Part shown: positions 1 to 9,698 of the stretch, piece after piece | How positions within the stretch are numbered: the stretch's first letter is position 1 | Layout: each line of letters opens with the position of its first letter | Origin: CAIPAT01 sp041665605 | GTDB lineage: Bacteria > Verrucomicrobiota > Lentisphaeria > Victivallales > Victivallaceae | Direction: 5' to 3' | DNA length: 64,000 nucleotides | Assembly (NCBI GenBank): GCA_041665605.1 | Contig: JBAYIO010000001.1 | Coordinates: forward strand, 58,485 to 122,484 | Made by a program: the position numbers and the translations under genes | The notes under the pieces: model-generated | The model's input: only the letters and a program-made list of their open reading frames with translations | What the model was told of the DNA's origin: nothing | Databases searched by the model: none

Positions 1-2
1 CG

Positions 3-899
3 GTTCCGCTGGAAATAACGCTGATACTGCGGCAGGACTCGCCGTATCTGGAAGCCAGTTTTCAGATTGACAACCATGCCAAGGACCATTGCCTGCGCGC
101 AGTGATTAGAACCGGAATTCAGTCCGATATAACCCAGGCGTCCAGTATGTTCGATGTGGTCGAGCACAATAAATTTACCGTCAGAAAACAACCTGAGGAT
201 GACCGCCAGGAACCCGCCTTCGAGTTCGTCAAGATTCAAAACAAAGAACAGGGCGGAATGACGGTACTTGTCGAAGGATTACATGCGTATGAAAATTATC
301 GAGAACGAACCGGCGAACTGGGCATCACGCTGCTGCGTTGCAACAGTTATATAACCGGATACTTTGATCGCCCGCTGGATGCGGCATGGCTTGCTCCGGA
401 AAATCAATGTTTGCGCACAATCGAAAACCGCCTGGCAATTATGCCCGGATGCTTTACTGAATCCACAGCAAGCGAAGCTCAGACCGCAATCAGTTTCCTC
501 AACCCGCCATTAAGCTATTCAGACAGTTGGGATGTCCGCAAATACAGCGGCGGAAGACCATGTGTCCAGGACAGTGACCTGTCGGAAATATTTTACAGGA
601 CGGACCCTTATGAGAAGGTGAAACTGCCGCTTGACCAGTCGCTCTGCCTGGTAGATAATCCGGCCATGATTATGACAGCGATGAAGCAGGCGGAAAGCGG
701 ACAGGAACTTATTCTGCGTCTTTACAACGTCTCCTCCCGTCCGCAAAACAGTAAAATATCATTTGGAACTGCAATCCGGCGGGTGGAAAAATGCCGGCTT
801 GATGAAAAGGTACAGCAGGAATTAGAAATAGCCGGCCTATGCGTCATGATTGAAGCCAGCCCCAAAGAGATCATCACCTTGAAGTTATCCTGGCGCTGA
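3..899 (+). CDS. GH38 alpha-mannosidase, C-terminal part (5' end outside window)
   Basis: The frame is already open at base 3 and runs to a TGA at 897-899, so only the last ~298 residues of a larger protein are present. The GTG at 102 lies inside conserved sequence and is not a real start. The visible part is all beta-sandwich: a stretch of the type LEITLILRQDSPYLEA, then a region dense in short strands, then a LILRLYNVSS motif near the end. This matches the C-terminal domains of GH38 zinc alpha-mannosidases, which usually span 850-1050 residues; the zinc-binding catalytic domain would be upstream. No signal can be judged. It precedes a run of secreted glycan-binding and glycosidase-like proteins on the same strand, which fits mannose-containing glycan breakdown. 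The family call rests on the C-terminal pattern only. Confidence 0.7.
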   Translation, partial: VPLEITLILRQDSPYLEASFQIDNHAKDHCLRAVIRTGIQSDITQASSMFDVVEHNKFTVRKQPEDDRQEPAFEFVKIQNKEQGGMTVLVEGLHAYENYRERTGELGITLLRCNSYITGYFDRPLDAAWLAPENQCLRTIENRLAIMPGCFTESTASEAQTAISFLNPPLSYSDSWDVRKYSGGRPCVQDSDLSEIFYRTDPYEKVKLPLDQSLCLVDNPAMIMTAMKQAESGQELILRLYNVSSRPQNSKISFGTAIRRVEKCRLDEKVQQELEIAGLCVMIEASPKEIITLKLSWR

Positions 900-1071
900 A
901 GTTTTCATGCGTTTTTACAGCGGCATTCATATGCAATAACATAGAAATTTGTTTTCAATAGCAAAAGGAGGATGCTGAAACATTTAGTATTCCGGTGTTT
1001 ATTCCGCCTTCGTAACGCTGAAAATTAAGCTTTTTACAATTGGCATATGTGATTGAACTCAAAGGAGAAAA

Positions 1072-1806
1072 ATGAAAACTTTAAAGATCTGTTTATTCGC
1101 ATTGGCACTGGCTGTAATTCCTGCCAGGTTAGCAACTGCGGCAGACTCCGCTGTTCAGGCTAAGCCGGGAGAGCCGCAAGCAATTCAAAAAACTTCTTCT
1201 TGCGGCGCTGAAATCATGATTTTAGAAAATGATTTTGAAAATACCGCACTCTTTAATGCAAGCGCTGCAAACATGATCGGAGAATACAACCGGGCCGGAC
1301 GCTGGGGAATATTCTCAACAAAAGGACCGCTGGTCACAACAGAAAAAGCGCATAGCGGCAAACAGGCCGTCAAACTGATTCGCGGCGGCGGAGATCTACT
1401 AGGTTACGGAGAAGGCGCAACCGGCCTGGACTATGAAGTTGTTTTCTGGGTTCACCGTCCGTCAGACGGATCTTTCAGCGTATTTCTGAGCAGCGTAAAC
1501 AATAAAGAAATATGTGGCATATATATATGGCCGACACCGGAAGGCGAGATATTTCTTTATAATTTTGCAGCCGCCAAATGGACGCCGACTAAAACGAATG
1601 TTCCGCCTGATCAGTGGATAAAAATAAAAATAGTATCGGATTCGGCCAATAAAAAATACGGGGCGGTTGCTCAGAGCGGACAAACGCCGGATACCTGGGA
1701 AAAACTTAATTCCGGAGATGGCGTACGCAGTATAAAATTTACCCCGGCGGCGCCTGATAAAAAAGTCTCTTGTTATATCGACGATATAGCAGTTATTCAA
1801 AAATAA
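1072..1806 (+). CDS. Secreted single-domain jellyroll (carbohydrate-binding-module-like) protein
   Basis: A 244-residue protein with a clear signal peptide (hydrophobic core ~6-20, cleavage near ATA/AD at 23-24). Residues ~48-244 form one beta-jellyroll-like domain with the pattern FEN..., GRWGIFS, HSGKQAVKL.RGG, FWV.RP, LYNF, W..PT, VPPDQWIK and a closing YIDDIAVIQK. The same domain ends the next gene and forms nearly all of the gene at 6391, so it is a locus-specific module. There is no catalytic-looking motif, and a sugar- or surface-binding role is inferred from fold type and context. The start has a good ribosome site (AAAGGAG, 9 bases before ATG). It lies 172 bases after the mannosidase and 77 before the next gene, so co-transcription is likely. 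It could instead be a subunit docking to its multidomain neighbour. Confidence 0.75.
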   Translation: MKTLKICLFALALAVIPARLATAADSAVQAKPGEPQAIQKTSSCGAEIMILENDFENTALFNASAANMIGEYNRAGRWGIFSTKGPLVTTEKAHSGKQAVKLIRGGGDLLGYGEGATGLDYEVVFWVHRPSDGSFSVFLSSVNNKEICGIYIWPTPEGEIFLYNFAAAKWTPTKTNVPPDQWIKIKIVSDSANKKYGAVAQSGQTPDTWEKLNSGDGVRSIKFTPAAPDKKVSCYIDDIAVIQK

Positions 1807-1883
1807 AATATGGATAAAGTGAACTGCAGCGACGTTATATATCGTATAAAATTTAAACCATTGTTTTTGCAGAAAGGGAAAGC

Positions 1884-4742
1884 ATGAATATACTAAAATT
1901 AACAGCAACCGTTTTATTGAGTATCACGGCTATGGTTCATCTGGTCGGAGGAGATACCGTTGCAGCAATTGATGATCCGACCAGAGAAATTGCCGGGAAA
2001 AATCAAAAAGTTGTTAAGCCTGCGTATCCGGTAACCCTCTTCTACAGTTCTGGAGACGCCATTGTTGAATACAAATGGATGCCCATGGATTCCGAAGCAA
2101 CTTGCAAGGCCGGATTTGAAATCCTGCGTAGGAGTTATAACTGCGACCGCATTCTCTGGCGGGAGGCGGATAACGATTGGTTTGGGAAATATGATAAAAT
2201 CCGACAGGATTCCCCCTGGCTCGGAGACTTGATGACGGATGCATTGAGGATAAACCGGGAATACAGGAACTCTGAACACGCCTGCAAGGCTGCGAAGGCC
2301 AACGGCATCCAGTTCTGGGGGATCGCCGCCTTGTACGATTATAGCGGAAAAGCTGAATGCGGTTCCGGCGGGAGCATGGGAACCGGGGCTTTCTGGGGAA
2401 TCGACCCGTGGCTGGAGAAACATCCTGAATACTGCATGCGGGATCGCGCCGGCATTACTTATATGACCGGGATCATAGAATATGGAGATGAAGTGCGTGA
2501 AGAGTACGTCCGCAGAACTGAAGAGATGTTCAAGGGGCCGTGGAGCAAGTACGATGGCATGTTCATGTACTCGTTCGTCGAGAATATGGAGGCGCATTAT
2601 ACCGATGAATACATTTACAGCGATTATGCCGTGAAAGATTTCAAAAAGCGTTACGGGGTGGATGTGCGCACTCAGAAATTCGATTTGGACAAGTACTACG
2701 CCATGCGGGGCGAATATATCACTCAATACCTGAGAGAACTCAGACCGGTTTATAAAAAATATCAGAAGAAACTGGCAGTCGCGCTGAATTCGGAAAATAT
2801 GGAATGGCCGATGCTGTGGTTGTGCGGTTACGGCTGCTGGCCGAAGAATACCGCCGAACCTTTTATCCTGCAGCAGGGCAAAGTGAAGATGGATTGGCGG
2901 ACGTGGTTGAAAGAAGGACTTGTTGATGAATTGCATGTCTGGGGCGGAACCGGACCGGATACAAAGCTGAAAGACGTAAAAGAGCTGCTTGCGGCGGCCG
3001 CTGGCACCGGGGTGAAGGTTACGGTATATTTTTCAACTGACCTTCCGGAAAAAGAACAGTACCTGTACGAAAAAGGAGTGCGCCGGGTGATCTCGCCGAC
3101 TTCAAGCGAGGATGGGGATACCACAAGGAAGCATCCGGCGGCGGATATCGACAGCGAAGATTATGACGCAGTACTGAATGTGCTGACGCAGGCGAGAAGA
3201 AAAGAGATTGAACTGCCCCCGGAAAAAATCACCGGACTATTGCTTAAGCACCCGAATCCGCTGGTGCGGCGGCAGGCGGCGGATACCATCGGGACTTTAA
3301 AACTAAAGGCCGGAGTGGCTGCGCTGGAAGAAGCAGCCATGAATGACCCGGAAGGAAGTGTAAAAGCGATGGTATTTGACGCTCTCGGTAAAGTTAACAG
3401 CCCCAACAGTGTGAAAGCGATGGCGGGCGGGTTCGGCAAAGTCAACACATTTCCGGCGCGTATGGCATTGCGTAATGCTCTGGCTGCAATGGGGCCTGAA
3501 CGCTATGCAGATGTGGCCGGATCATACGATACTAATGACTCCTATTATCGAACTGTACTGGTGCAGAGCTGGTCAAGAAGAAACGGAACGCCGGAATATC
3601 TGACTGTACTCAAGCGGGCGATCAAAGACCCGAATGACAAAGTGCGCTGGTGGGCGGCTTTCGCGTTTTCTTATCATTCCGTTACTCCGGAAAATATGGA
3701 AATTCTTTACAAGACGCTTGATGATTCCAGCGGTGCGGTGCAGAGCCGTGCCGCCATGACCTTGAAGAATATGATTCCGAAGATGTCCGTCGGGATGAAA
3801 CAGCGGGTATTCGACAAATTGATGGAAAGATACCGGGAGTTTGGCGCAGGCTGCAAGCGTACCGATTATGACTGGGGATGGCGGCCGATAGGCGAAACCA
3901 TCCGGGATGGTTTTGGTTCGCAAGGCAAAAAAGCATTGCTGGACATTCTCAACGGAACGAACACGGATCTCGCGCAGTTGACGTGGCGGATATTCTATCA
4001 ACCCAATGAAGGTTGGCAACCAATTAACAAAGATGATATGGAGAGAAGATACCGGTTCTACCCTGGCGGGGCTGATCATGGTAAATGTTCTCTCAGCGAT
4101 ATTTATGCTCTCTCGCTGCCGGCGGCGGACAACATTCTGCTGGAGAATAATTTTGATGACAAAGCAATCTTCTTTCCTGCGCTTAAGGGAACAGCAGGGA
4201 CTGTCAGCAAGGGTGGACGCTGGGACTCATTCGCCGATAATGGCGTGCTCTTAACCGCTGAACAGACACACAGCGGCAAACAGGCCGTCAAAGTTGTGCG
4301 CGGCGGCAACCCGCTTACCGCCAGTTTCTCCAAGGGAGGAGCAGGCGCCGCTTTTGAAGTCTCGGCGTGGATATACAGGGTAAAATCGTCGTTTACCATG
4401 AGCGTGGCCGACATTTACAGAAAGGAAGTCTGCATGGCCGGGGTATTTGAAGACGGCCAGGTTTGTCTTTATGATTTCAGCAGCCGTTCATGGCTTCGGA
4501 GTAAAGTTATGGTGCCGTCCGGCATCTGGATCAAACTCACAATCTACGGTAATTTGTCGGAAGGGAAATATACCGCTGGAATTAATACAGATGCCGGAAG
4601 CGAAACGCGCCTGGATATTTCCACAGCGACGAATTCCGATGAGGCATTGAGCGGATTCGGGGTATATCCGGGCGCCCCGCCGGATAGCGTAACCTATATC
4701 GATGATGTGCAGATAATTCAGAAAGGGATTGGAAAGAAATAG
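1884..4742 (+). CDS. Secreted TIM-barrel glycosidase-like protein with HEAT repeats and C-terminal jellyroll
   Basis: A 952-residue protein with a signal peptide (~1-24). Residues ~50-430 look like a TIM barrel of the glycosidase type, rich in Trp, Tyr and Asp/Glu, with EEYVRRTEEMFKGPW and a later VDELHVWGG strand end. Residues ~440-700 contain HEAT-like helical pairs (for example NPLVRRQAADTIGTLK and VKAMVFDALGKV). Residues ~745-952 carry the jellyroll domain shared with the genes at 1072 and 6391, again with GRWDSF, HSGKQAVKVVRGG and YIDDVQIIQK. HEAT repeats joined to a secreted barrel are uncommon and suggest a protein-protein scaffold. The start is preceded by AAAGGGAAAG. The carbohydrate family cannot be assigned by eye. 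Activity on a polysaccharide is inferred from architecture and neighbours. Confidence 0.7.
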   Translation: MNILKLTATVLLSITAMVHLVGGDTVAAIDDPTREIAGKNQKVVKPAYPVTLFYSSGDAIVEYKWMPMDSEATCKAGFEILRRSYNCDRILWREADNDWFGKYDKIRQDSPWLGDLMTDALRINREYRNSEHACKAAKANGIQFWGIAALYDYSGKAECGSGGSMGTGAFWGIDPWLEKHPEYCMRDRAGITYMTGIIEYGDEVREEYVRRTEEMFKGPWSKYDGMFMYSFVENMEAHYTDEYIYSDYAVKDFKKRYGVDVRTQKFDLDKYYAMRGEYITQYLRELRPVYKKYQKKLAVALNSENMEWPMLWLCGYGCWPKNTAEPFILQQGKVKMDWRTWLKEGLVDELHVWGGTGPDTKLKDVKELLAAAAGTGVKVTVYFSTDLPEKEQYLYEKGVRRVISPTSSEDGDTTRKHPAADIDSEDYDAVLNVLTQARRKEIELPPEKITGLLLKHPNPLVRRQAADTIGTLKLKAGVAALEEAAMNDPEGSVKAMVFDALGKVNSPNSVKAMAGGFGKVNTFPARMALRNALAAMGPERYADVAGSYDTNDSYYRTVLVQSWSRRNGTPEYLTVLKRAIKDPNDKVRWWAAFAFSYHSVTPENMEILYKTLDDSSGAVQSRAAMTLKNMIPKMSVGMKQRVFDKLMERYREFGAGCKRTDYDWGWRPIGETIRDGFGSQGKKALLDILNGTNTDLAQLTWRIFYQPNEGWQPINKDDMERRYRFYPGGADHGKCSLSDIYALSLPAADNILLENNFDDKAIFFPALKGTAGTVSKGGRWDSFADNGVLLTAEQTHSGKQAVKVVRGGNPLTASFSKGGAGAAFEVSAWIYRVKSSFTMSVADIYRKEVCMAGVFEDGQVCLYDFSSRSWLRSKVMVPSGIWIKLTIYGNLSEGKYTAGINTDAGSETRLDISTATNSDEALSGFGVYPGAPPDSVTYIDDVQIIQKGIGKK

Positions 4743-4795
4743 CATTTATACGTGCTGATTGCCAAGATTGTAATAGCGTCAAAAGAATAGGAAAA

Positions 4796-6334
4796 ATGAA
4801 ATCATTCACAAAATTCTATGATACCGGGAGTAATCCGGGGTGCAAAATAATTTTTCTTTGCCTGGCATGTCTCGCTTGGGTTCAGCCACTGTCTGCGGAA
4901 AATTATTACGTTGATCCAGAAACGGGGAACAACAAATTCAACGGGCTTTCCGCAGCCGTTGATTCTAAAAGCGGACCGCTTAAAACTATAGAATATGCAA
5001 TCGCACTGGCTCAGCCGGGAGACACCATCCATCTGGCCCCTGGCAGGATATTTAAAGAACAAGCGGGATTCTACAACAAATCCGGAGAACCAGGCAAACC
5101 AATTACCCTGGACGGTCATGGCGCGGTCATTTGCGGATCAGTGCCTCTGGATGTCAAAGACTGGAAGGAGATTACCCCGGGACTATACTCTGCTGACGGC
5201 GAGTCCCTCGTTCGTAATACATGGCGCACGAAGGATTTAAAAAATAAAGACTGGATTAAGGCCTGGGTGGATCGCTTCAGTTTCGTATTCGATGGAAAAC
5301 TCAACCGGATGAACCATTCAGTAAAAGCACCGGGCGTGCCTTGGAAAGTACCTGCGGAGTTAAAACCTGGCGAATGGACTTACCAGGAGCCGGACACTCA
5401 TTTACTCGGTCGATACTTTATCCGGATCGACCCGTCAAAAACGCTGCAGGATTACAAAATCGAATTGCCGATGATCGTCAGTGGAGTTCAGATCTCTGGA
5501 ACTGTCAGCTATCTGACTATTAAGAATTTGACGGTAACTAATGTATGTAACGATGGTTTTGCGCTTACGACCGGGAATGAACATGGAAGCAAGGTGCACC
5601 ACATCGTTTACGAAAACATCCGCTCTATAGATTGCTGCGACGATGGTTTAAGCGCGCATGGTGATTGTGAAGTAAGTGTTGATGGTTTTGAGTCAATTGG
5701 TAATTCTACCGGTATCGCCAGTATGGGGCGCTCGGTTAACCGTCATGTCATTATCCGTGACACTCATGGCGAGGATCTGATTTTTCTATCCGGCAGCCAC
5801 GCAATTCGCGACAGCGTTGTGGAATGCCATGGTTTGACAGCACCGATATGGCTGGAAAGCATTCTTAAGAACGAAACCGTTTCGCTAAAACTGGATAATG
5901 TCCTTTTAATTGGCGCCAAAGGATACTCAGGGCGCGCCAGCACCATACGTATCAATGAACGCTGCGCCCTGGAAGCCAGACGTGTAACTTTTGCCGGAGT
6001 GTCTTTTTGGGCAATGAACGGCTCAACACTCTCCTTACGCGAATGCGTGCTGGCCGGAGGGGCGTCTTTCCAGCTCAATATTTTATCGAAAGCAGCATTT
6101 GATGCCGATCACAATTTTTACGACCTAGAAACTGTCCGTATGGGAAATAGAAGTTTCTCCATAAATGATTTTGATGCATGGCGCACAGCCAACGGGCAGG
6201 ATATCGGCTCGGTCTGGGCTAAAGTTAAGCCGGATTTCACTGAAAAATACATGATGTCTCTCACAAGCGGGAAAAGGGTTGGATTCGATACAGACGCCTT
6301 CAAGAGAGATGCGCCGGCAGCATTGATGAAATAA
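4796..6334 (+). CDS. Secreted right-handed parallel beta-helix protein (polysaccharide lyase/hydrolase-like)
   Basis: A 512-residue protein with a long N-terminal export signal (basic start, hydrophobic IIFLCLACLAW at ~19-29, cleavage near SA/EN at ~35). The mature protein begins with the typical YYVDPETGNNKFNGLS entry, then GPLKTIEYAIALAQPGDTIHLAPG, the hallmark of pectate-lyase-like and DUF1565-type parallel beta-helices. Rung-like repeats with Asn and His follow (for example VTNVCNDGFALTTGNEHGS and SIDCCDDGLSAHGDCE). The paired DD and HG residues around 280-300 could be part of an active site. It lies 53 bases after the previous gene. The fold is well supported, but the substrate, and whether it is a lyase, hydrolase or epimerase, are not. 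Confidence 0.75.
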   Translation: MKSFTKFYDTGSNPGCKIIFLCLACLAWVQPLSAENYYVDPETGNNKFNGLSAAVDSKSGPLKTIEYAIALAQPGDTIHLAPGRIFKEQAGFYNKSGEPGKPITLDGHGAVICGSVPLDVKDWKEITPGLYSADGESLVRNTWRTKDLKNKDWIKAWVDRFSFVFDGKLNRMNHSVKAPGVPWKVPAELKPGEWTYQEPDTHLLGRYFIRIDPSKTLQDYKIELPMIVSGVQISGTVSYLTIKNLTVTNVCNDGFALTTGNEHGSKVHHIVYENIRSIDCCDDGLSAHGDCEVSVDGFESIGNSTGIASMGRSVNRHVIIRDTHGEDLIFLSGSHAIRDSVVECHGLTAPIWLESILKNETVSLKLDNVLLIGAKGYSGRASTIRINERCALEARRVTFAGVSFWAMNGSTLSLRECVLAGGASFQLNILSKAAFDADHNFYDLETVRMGNRSFSINDFDAWRTANGQDIGSVWAKVKPDFTEKYMMSLTSGKRVGFDTDAFKRDAPAALMK

Positions 6335-6390
6335 TAACATTCTGCAATAAAAATATTTAAAGAAACAAAAAAATAAGGTACCATAAACAA

Positions 6391-7095
6391 ATGTACAAAA
6401 CCATTAGTTTTTTATGCGGAATGATGCTTACATGGCAAAGTATTTTTGCTGTCGAAACAACTGTAATGACACAAGGCTTCGAGGATACAGATTTTTTCAG
6501 AAAACTTTCGACCAATGGATACACCATGACGTCATCTGCTGGCGGGACGTGGGGCGTTTTCGGCAGCGACAAGGCGGTAAACATCAGCGATGAACAGGCG
6601 GCGACAGGCAAATATTCGCTAAAAATCACCCGAATGGTTAAAAGCCAGACCAATGCCATCGGCGGAATTCGGCCGGCCCTTTCCGCTGAAAATTCGATTT
6701 CACTGGAAATATGGATATACCGTCCCGACCACTCTGATTTTTCCATCGCTCTCGGCGGCATCGGCCAGGCGACTGGCAAGACCGTCAATGTCGCCGCACT
6801 CGTGACCGGAGAGAATGGCAAACTGATGATACGCAATGCCACTGACACCGGCTGGCAGCGGACCAATATGAGTATGCCGGTTGAACTCTGGACTCCGGTG
6901 TTCATTATCATTGACCAGGCGGTAAAAAATATAACATTCAAAATCGAACTCAGCGGAAAGATTGAAATCATCGGCATTCGCGAACTTACAGGCCAGACTG
7001 CTGCCATTGACCGGTTATTGCTGGGCGCCGCGCCATGCCCGCCTGGATCATCCGTATATTTTGACGAAATAAAGATTACCGCCATCACTAAATGA
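6391..7095 (+). CDS. Secreted jellyroll (CBM-like) protein, third copy of the local module
   Basis: A 234-residue protein with a signal peptide at ~1-20 (cleavage near FA/VE). The rest is one jellyroll-like domain that follows the 1072 product and the tail of the 1884 product in order: FEDTDFF, GTWGVFG, a TGKYSLKI.R strand, IWIYRPDHSDFSI, a Trp-containing strand, PVELWTP and a closing YFDEIKIT. It is more diverged than the other two copies. The ribosome site is weak (AAGG about 12 bases before ATG). It lies 56 bases after the beta-helix gene and 27 before the next gene. A carbohydrate- or surface-binding role is inferred; no enzymatic motif is visible. Confidence 0.65.
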   Translation: MYKTISFLCGMMLTWQSIFAVETTVMTQGFEDTDFFRKLSTNGYTMTSSAGGTWGVFGSDKAVNISDEQAATGKYSLKITRMVKSQTNAIGGIRPALSAENSISLEIWIYRPDHSDFSIALGGIGQATGKTVNVAALVTGENGKLMIRNATDTGWQRTNMSMPVELWTPVFIIIDQAVKNITFKIELSGKIEIIGIRELTGQTAAIDRLLLGAAPCPPGSSVYFDEIKITAITK

Positions 7096-7122
7096 GTTAA
7101 TTTTTCATAAAGGATATTTAAA

Positions 7123-9651
7123 ATGCATTCAAAAACTTGTATTGCAATAGTAACAATGATGATTGCCTCCGGTTTATCAGCAGCGGACAATACAATCGAC
7201 CGCAATAACGTGGCGTCGCAGCTTTACGGGAGCCGCGCCGAAATCATTCATGCCGACGGACACAAAACCAATGCCGACAAGGTACTCAGCGGCAATTATG
7301 ACGATGGTTCCGCCGTTGAGCTTGAAGGGGTGCCGAGTACTCTGCAAATTGATTTCCCGGCGCCGACTCAAATCAATCTGATCCGCATTTTTCCTGGTAT
7401 GACTATCTATGCACCTAACCCGTCCGGCGACTGCGGAATTAAAGATTATCAAATAGAAGGGCTCAACAACGGGTACTGGCATCCGCTGGCACAGGGAGTC
7501 AATCAACCGGACTTCATCAAATCCAACGCCGGATCCAATGCCGCATATTTTTACGAACACAATTTCAAACCGGCCACAGTCTCCGCCGTCAGAATTATTG
7601 TCACGCGCTCCGGAGCCACCGGCAAAAGCGTCTCAAAGCCGGACATTACGCCCGAAGCTGAACGTCATTCATACATCCGCGAAGTTGAAATTTATGAAGC
7701 CGGCAAGTCGTCATCCAAGCTTTCCTGGCTGAATCAAATGGTTACCGGCGATTTCAGGCTGCCGGTCTATCGTGCGCAAAAAACAGCGGAACTGAAACTG
7801 ATCGGATCGCCATGGCTGAAACCTGTAGCTGTAACATTGTCTGTCGCCAATGAAAAAGACGGCACGGTCAAGGAGCAGCGGAATATAATCCTGAAAACCG
7901 GAGAACAGCAAGTGCTGTTCTACCTGTCCTCGTATCCGGATGGACGCTATATCGTAACTATAACTCCACAGGATAAAAACAGTCCATTAAAAGGCGACAT
8001 TAAACGTATGCTGCGGATTGACCGCGGCGGCAGTGCCTGCCTCCCGGCGGAACCAGTTGGCGTCACCGGGCAAAAGATTTTTCCGGTGGACGATTTTCAT
8101 TTTGCCGAACGGCAGGGCATTGTTACTTGCGTAAAACCGGCGGAGGTGATCCAGGCGTCCAAACCGCTGCTGGCCCCGGGCCGTGCTGTTCAGCAGTCAA
8201 GAGGAGGAGCCTCCATCAACTACGATACCGACGGCAATTTTGTCATCGCATTCTACGACGCCACCAGAAGCGGCAAAGACCGCAAATACCACTTTGCATT
8301 CAGCAAAGATATGAAGAGCTGGCAGATTGCCGACCAGCCGCCATCTGGAAAACCCAATAAATACGTAGCTCCGCCATTAGCGGAAATACCCGCCGCCGCA
8401 GTTCCGAAATGGGCGGAGAAAACCAAACTGGAGAAATCGCAAATCCGGTTCTACGACCGGGACCGGGACGGCGTCGCGCCGCTTAATGAAATACGGATGC
8501 AGTGGTTTCCGCCGTTTGTCTGCGATGCTGCCAAATATGGACTGATCAAATGGGGTACTTACCCAGTGTGGGAGAAACGTCCAGGCGAATGGCTGGTAAT
8601 GACTCCCAAACCGTTACTAGTCGATAAATTCGAATTTGAATCCGGTGAACTGGAAACTGAGCAGGACAGCAATGACAATTTTGCGCCGCAATTTCTCAGT
8701 GACGACGGTAAAACCATGTTTTACAACCGCGCCGCCAAGTTGCGCCGGTTCGAGCCGTACACCATTGAGTACGACAATATCCGGCAGGCTCACCGCATTC
8801 TGCGCACCCACTATACCCATGATGGAATTAACTGGCAGCGCAGTTACTTGACCCTTCCTGATGAAAATGATCATTGGAGCTATCAGCACTATGGACTTGA
8901 TTCCTTCCGGGTCGACAGGAATTTTTATATCGGGTATCTCCACGCCTATCATTGCACCAGACAGCAAATATATACGGAAATTATTTACAGCCGCGACGGC
9001 CTTAACTGGAAGAGGATACCCGGCTCCGAGCCGTTTGTCGCGAATGGCCCGGTCGGCTCATGGCGGTTTGGTATGATTTTCACCGAAGGGCAGTTGATGG
9101 AACGCGACGGAAAATTCTATCAAGTCCTCGGCGCCACCTACAGACATCAGCACTTTTATGACACAGGCAAAGATGACTTGTCTTTCCTGAACGGCGAGTT
9201 TCTGCGCCGCAGCTTCGGAGGACGCAAGCTGGCTGAGCAGTGGCCGTTCTTTAATGCCATCGGCGGTTGGGACGGGCTGGCCCGAGATATGCATGATGCC
9301 AATGACGCTGTCGGTCTGGCAGTATTCAGGAAAGACGGCTGGATAGCCGCTAAAGCTGAAGAAAATGGTAAAATGTTGAGCCGCGTATTTCGCGCTGATA
9401 ATTCCAGTTTATATCTTAATGCTCTTACCAGTCAGAACGGATCAATAAAAATCGAAGTACTCACCGCCGAAGGACGGGAAATTGATTCATATTGCGGAGA
9501 AAATGCCGTCATTTATACCGGCGACAGCGCTGCTGCCCCCATGCGGTGGAGTAAAGGCAAAATTACTACTTTGCCGGAATCGCCTTTCCGGCTGCGCCTG
9601 ACAATGAACCATTCAGAGTTGTACAGCCTGAACTTTGTGTCCGTTCATTGA
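7123..9651 (+). CDS. Secreted discoidin-like plus beta-propeller glycosidase-like protein
   Basis: An 842-residue protein with a signal peptide (~1-20, cleavage SA/AD). Residues ~25-195 resemble an F5/8 type C (discoidin) binding domain: it opens with DRNNVASQLYGS, has VLSGNYDDGSAVEL and ends in RIIVTRSG...IREVEIYEAG. A small beta-sandwich follows (~205-300). Residues ~330-760 have repeated blade-like strands such as FAFSKDMKSWQ, THDGINWQRSY and IYSRDGLNWKRI, typical of five-bladed GH43/GH32-like or sialidase-like propellers. An EF-hand-like calcium loop, DRDRDGVAPLNE, lies near residues 444-456 inside the propeller. A short beta domain ends the protein. The exact glycosidase family is not assignable without a search. 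Confidence 0.7.
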   Translation: MHSKTCIAIVTMMIASGLSAADNTIDRNNVASQLYGSRAEIIHADGHKTNADKVLSGNYDDGSAVELEGVPSTLQIDFPAPTQINLIRIFPGMTIYAPNPSGDCGIKDYQIEGLNNGYWHPLAQGVNQPDFIKSNAGSNAAYFYEHNFKPATVSAVRIIVTRSGATGKSVSKPDITPEAERHSYIREVEIYEAGKSSSKLSWLNQMVTGDFRLPVYRAQKTAELKLIGSPWLKPVAVTLSVANEKDGTVKEQRNIILKTGEQQVLFYLSSYPDGRYIVTITPQDKNSPLKGDIKRMLRIDRGGSACLPAEPVGVTGQKIFPVDDFHFAERQGIVTCVKPAEVIQASKPLLAPGRAVQQSRGGASINYDTDGNFVIAFYDATRSGKDRKYHFAFSKDMKSWQIADQPPSGKPNKYVAPPLAEIPAAAVPKWAEKTKLEKSQIRFYDRDRDGVAPLNEIRMQWFPPFVCDAAKYGLIKWGTYPVWEKRPGEWLVMTPKPLLVDKFEFESGELETEQDSNDNFAPQFLSDDGKTMFYNRAAKLRRFEPYTIEYDNIRQAHRILRTHYTHDGINWQRSYLTLPDENDHWSYQHYGLDSFRVDRNFYIGYLHAYHCTRQQIYTEIIYSRDGLNWKRIPGSEPFVANGPVGSWRFGMIFTEGQLMERDGKFYQVLGATYRHQHFYDTGKDDLSFLNGEFLRRSFGGRKLAEQWPFFNAIGGWDGLARDMHDANDAVGLAVFRKDGWIAAKAEENGKMLSRVFRADNSSLYLNALTSQNGSIKIEVLTAEGREIDSYCGENAVIYTGDSAAAPMRWSKGKITTLPESPFRLRLTMNHSELYSLNFVSVH

Positions 9652-9698
9652 GAAAGGCGATAGTCAAATTAATTTATATTATTAATTTACATATATAC

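Noticed and set aside
972..1028. An 18-codon frame right after AAAGGAGG
   Set aside because: The ATG directly abuts the ribosome-site-like sequence, leaving no spacing, and the peptide has no recognisable feature.
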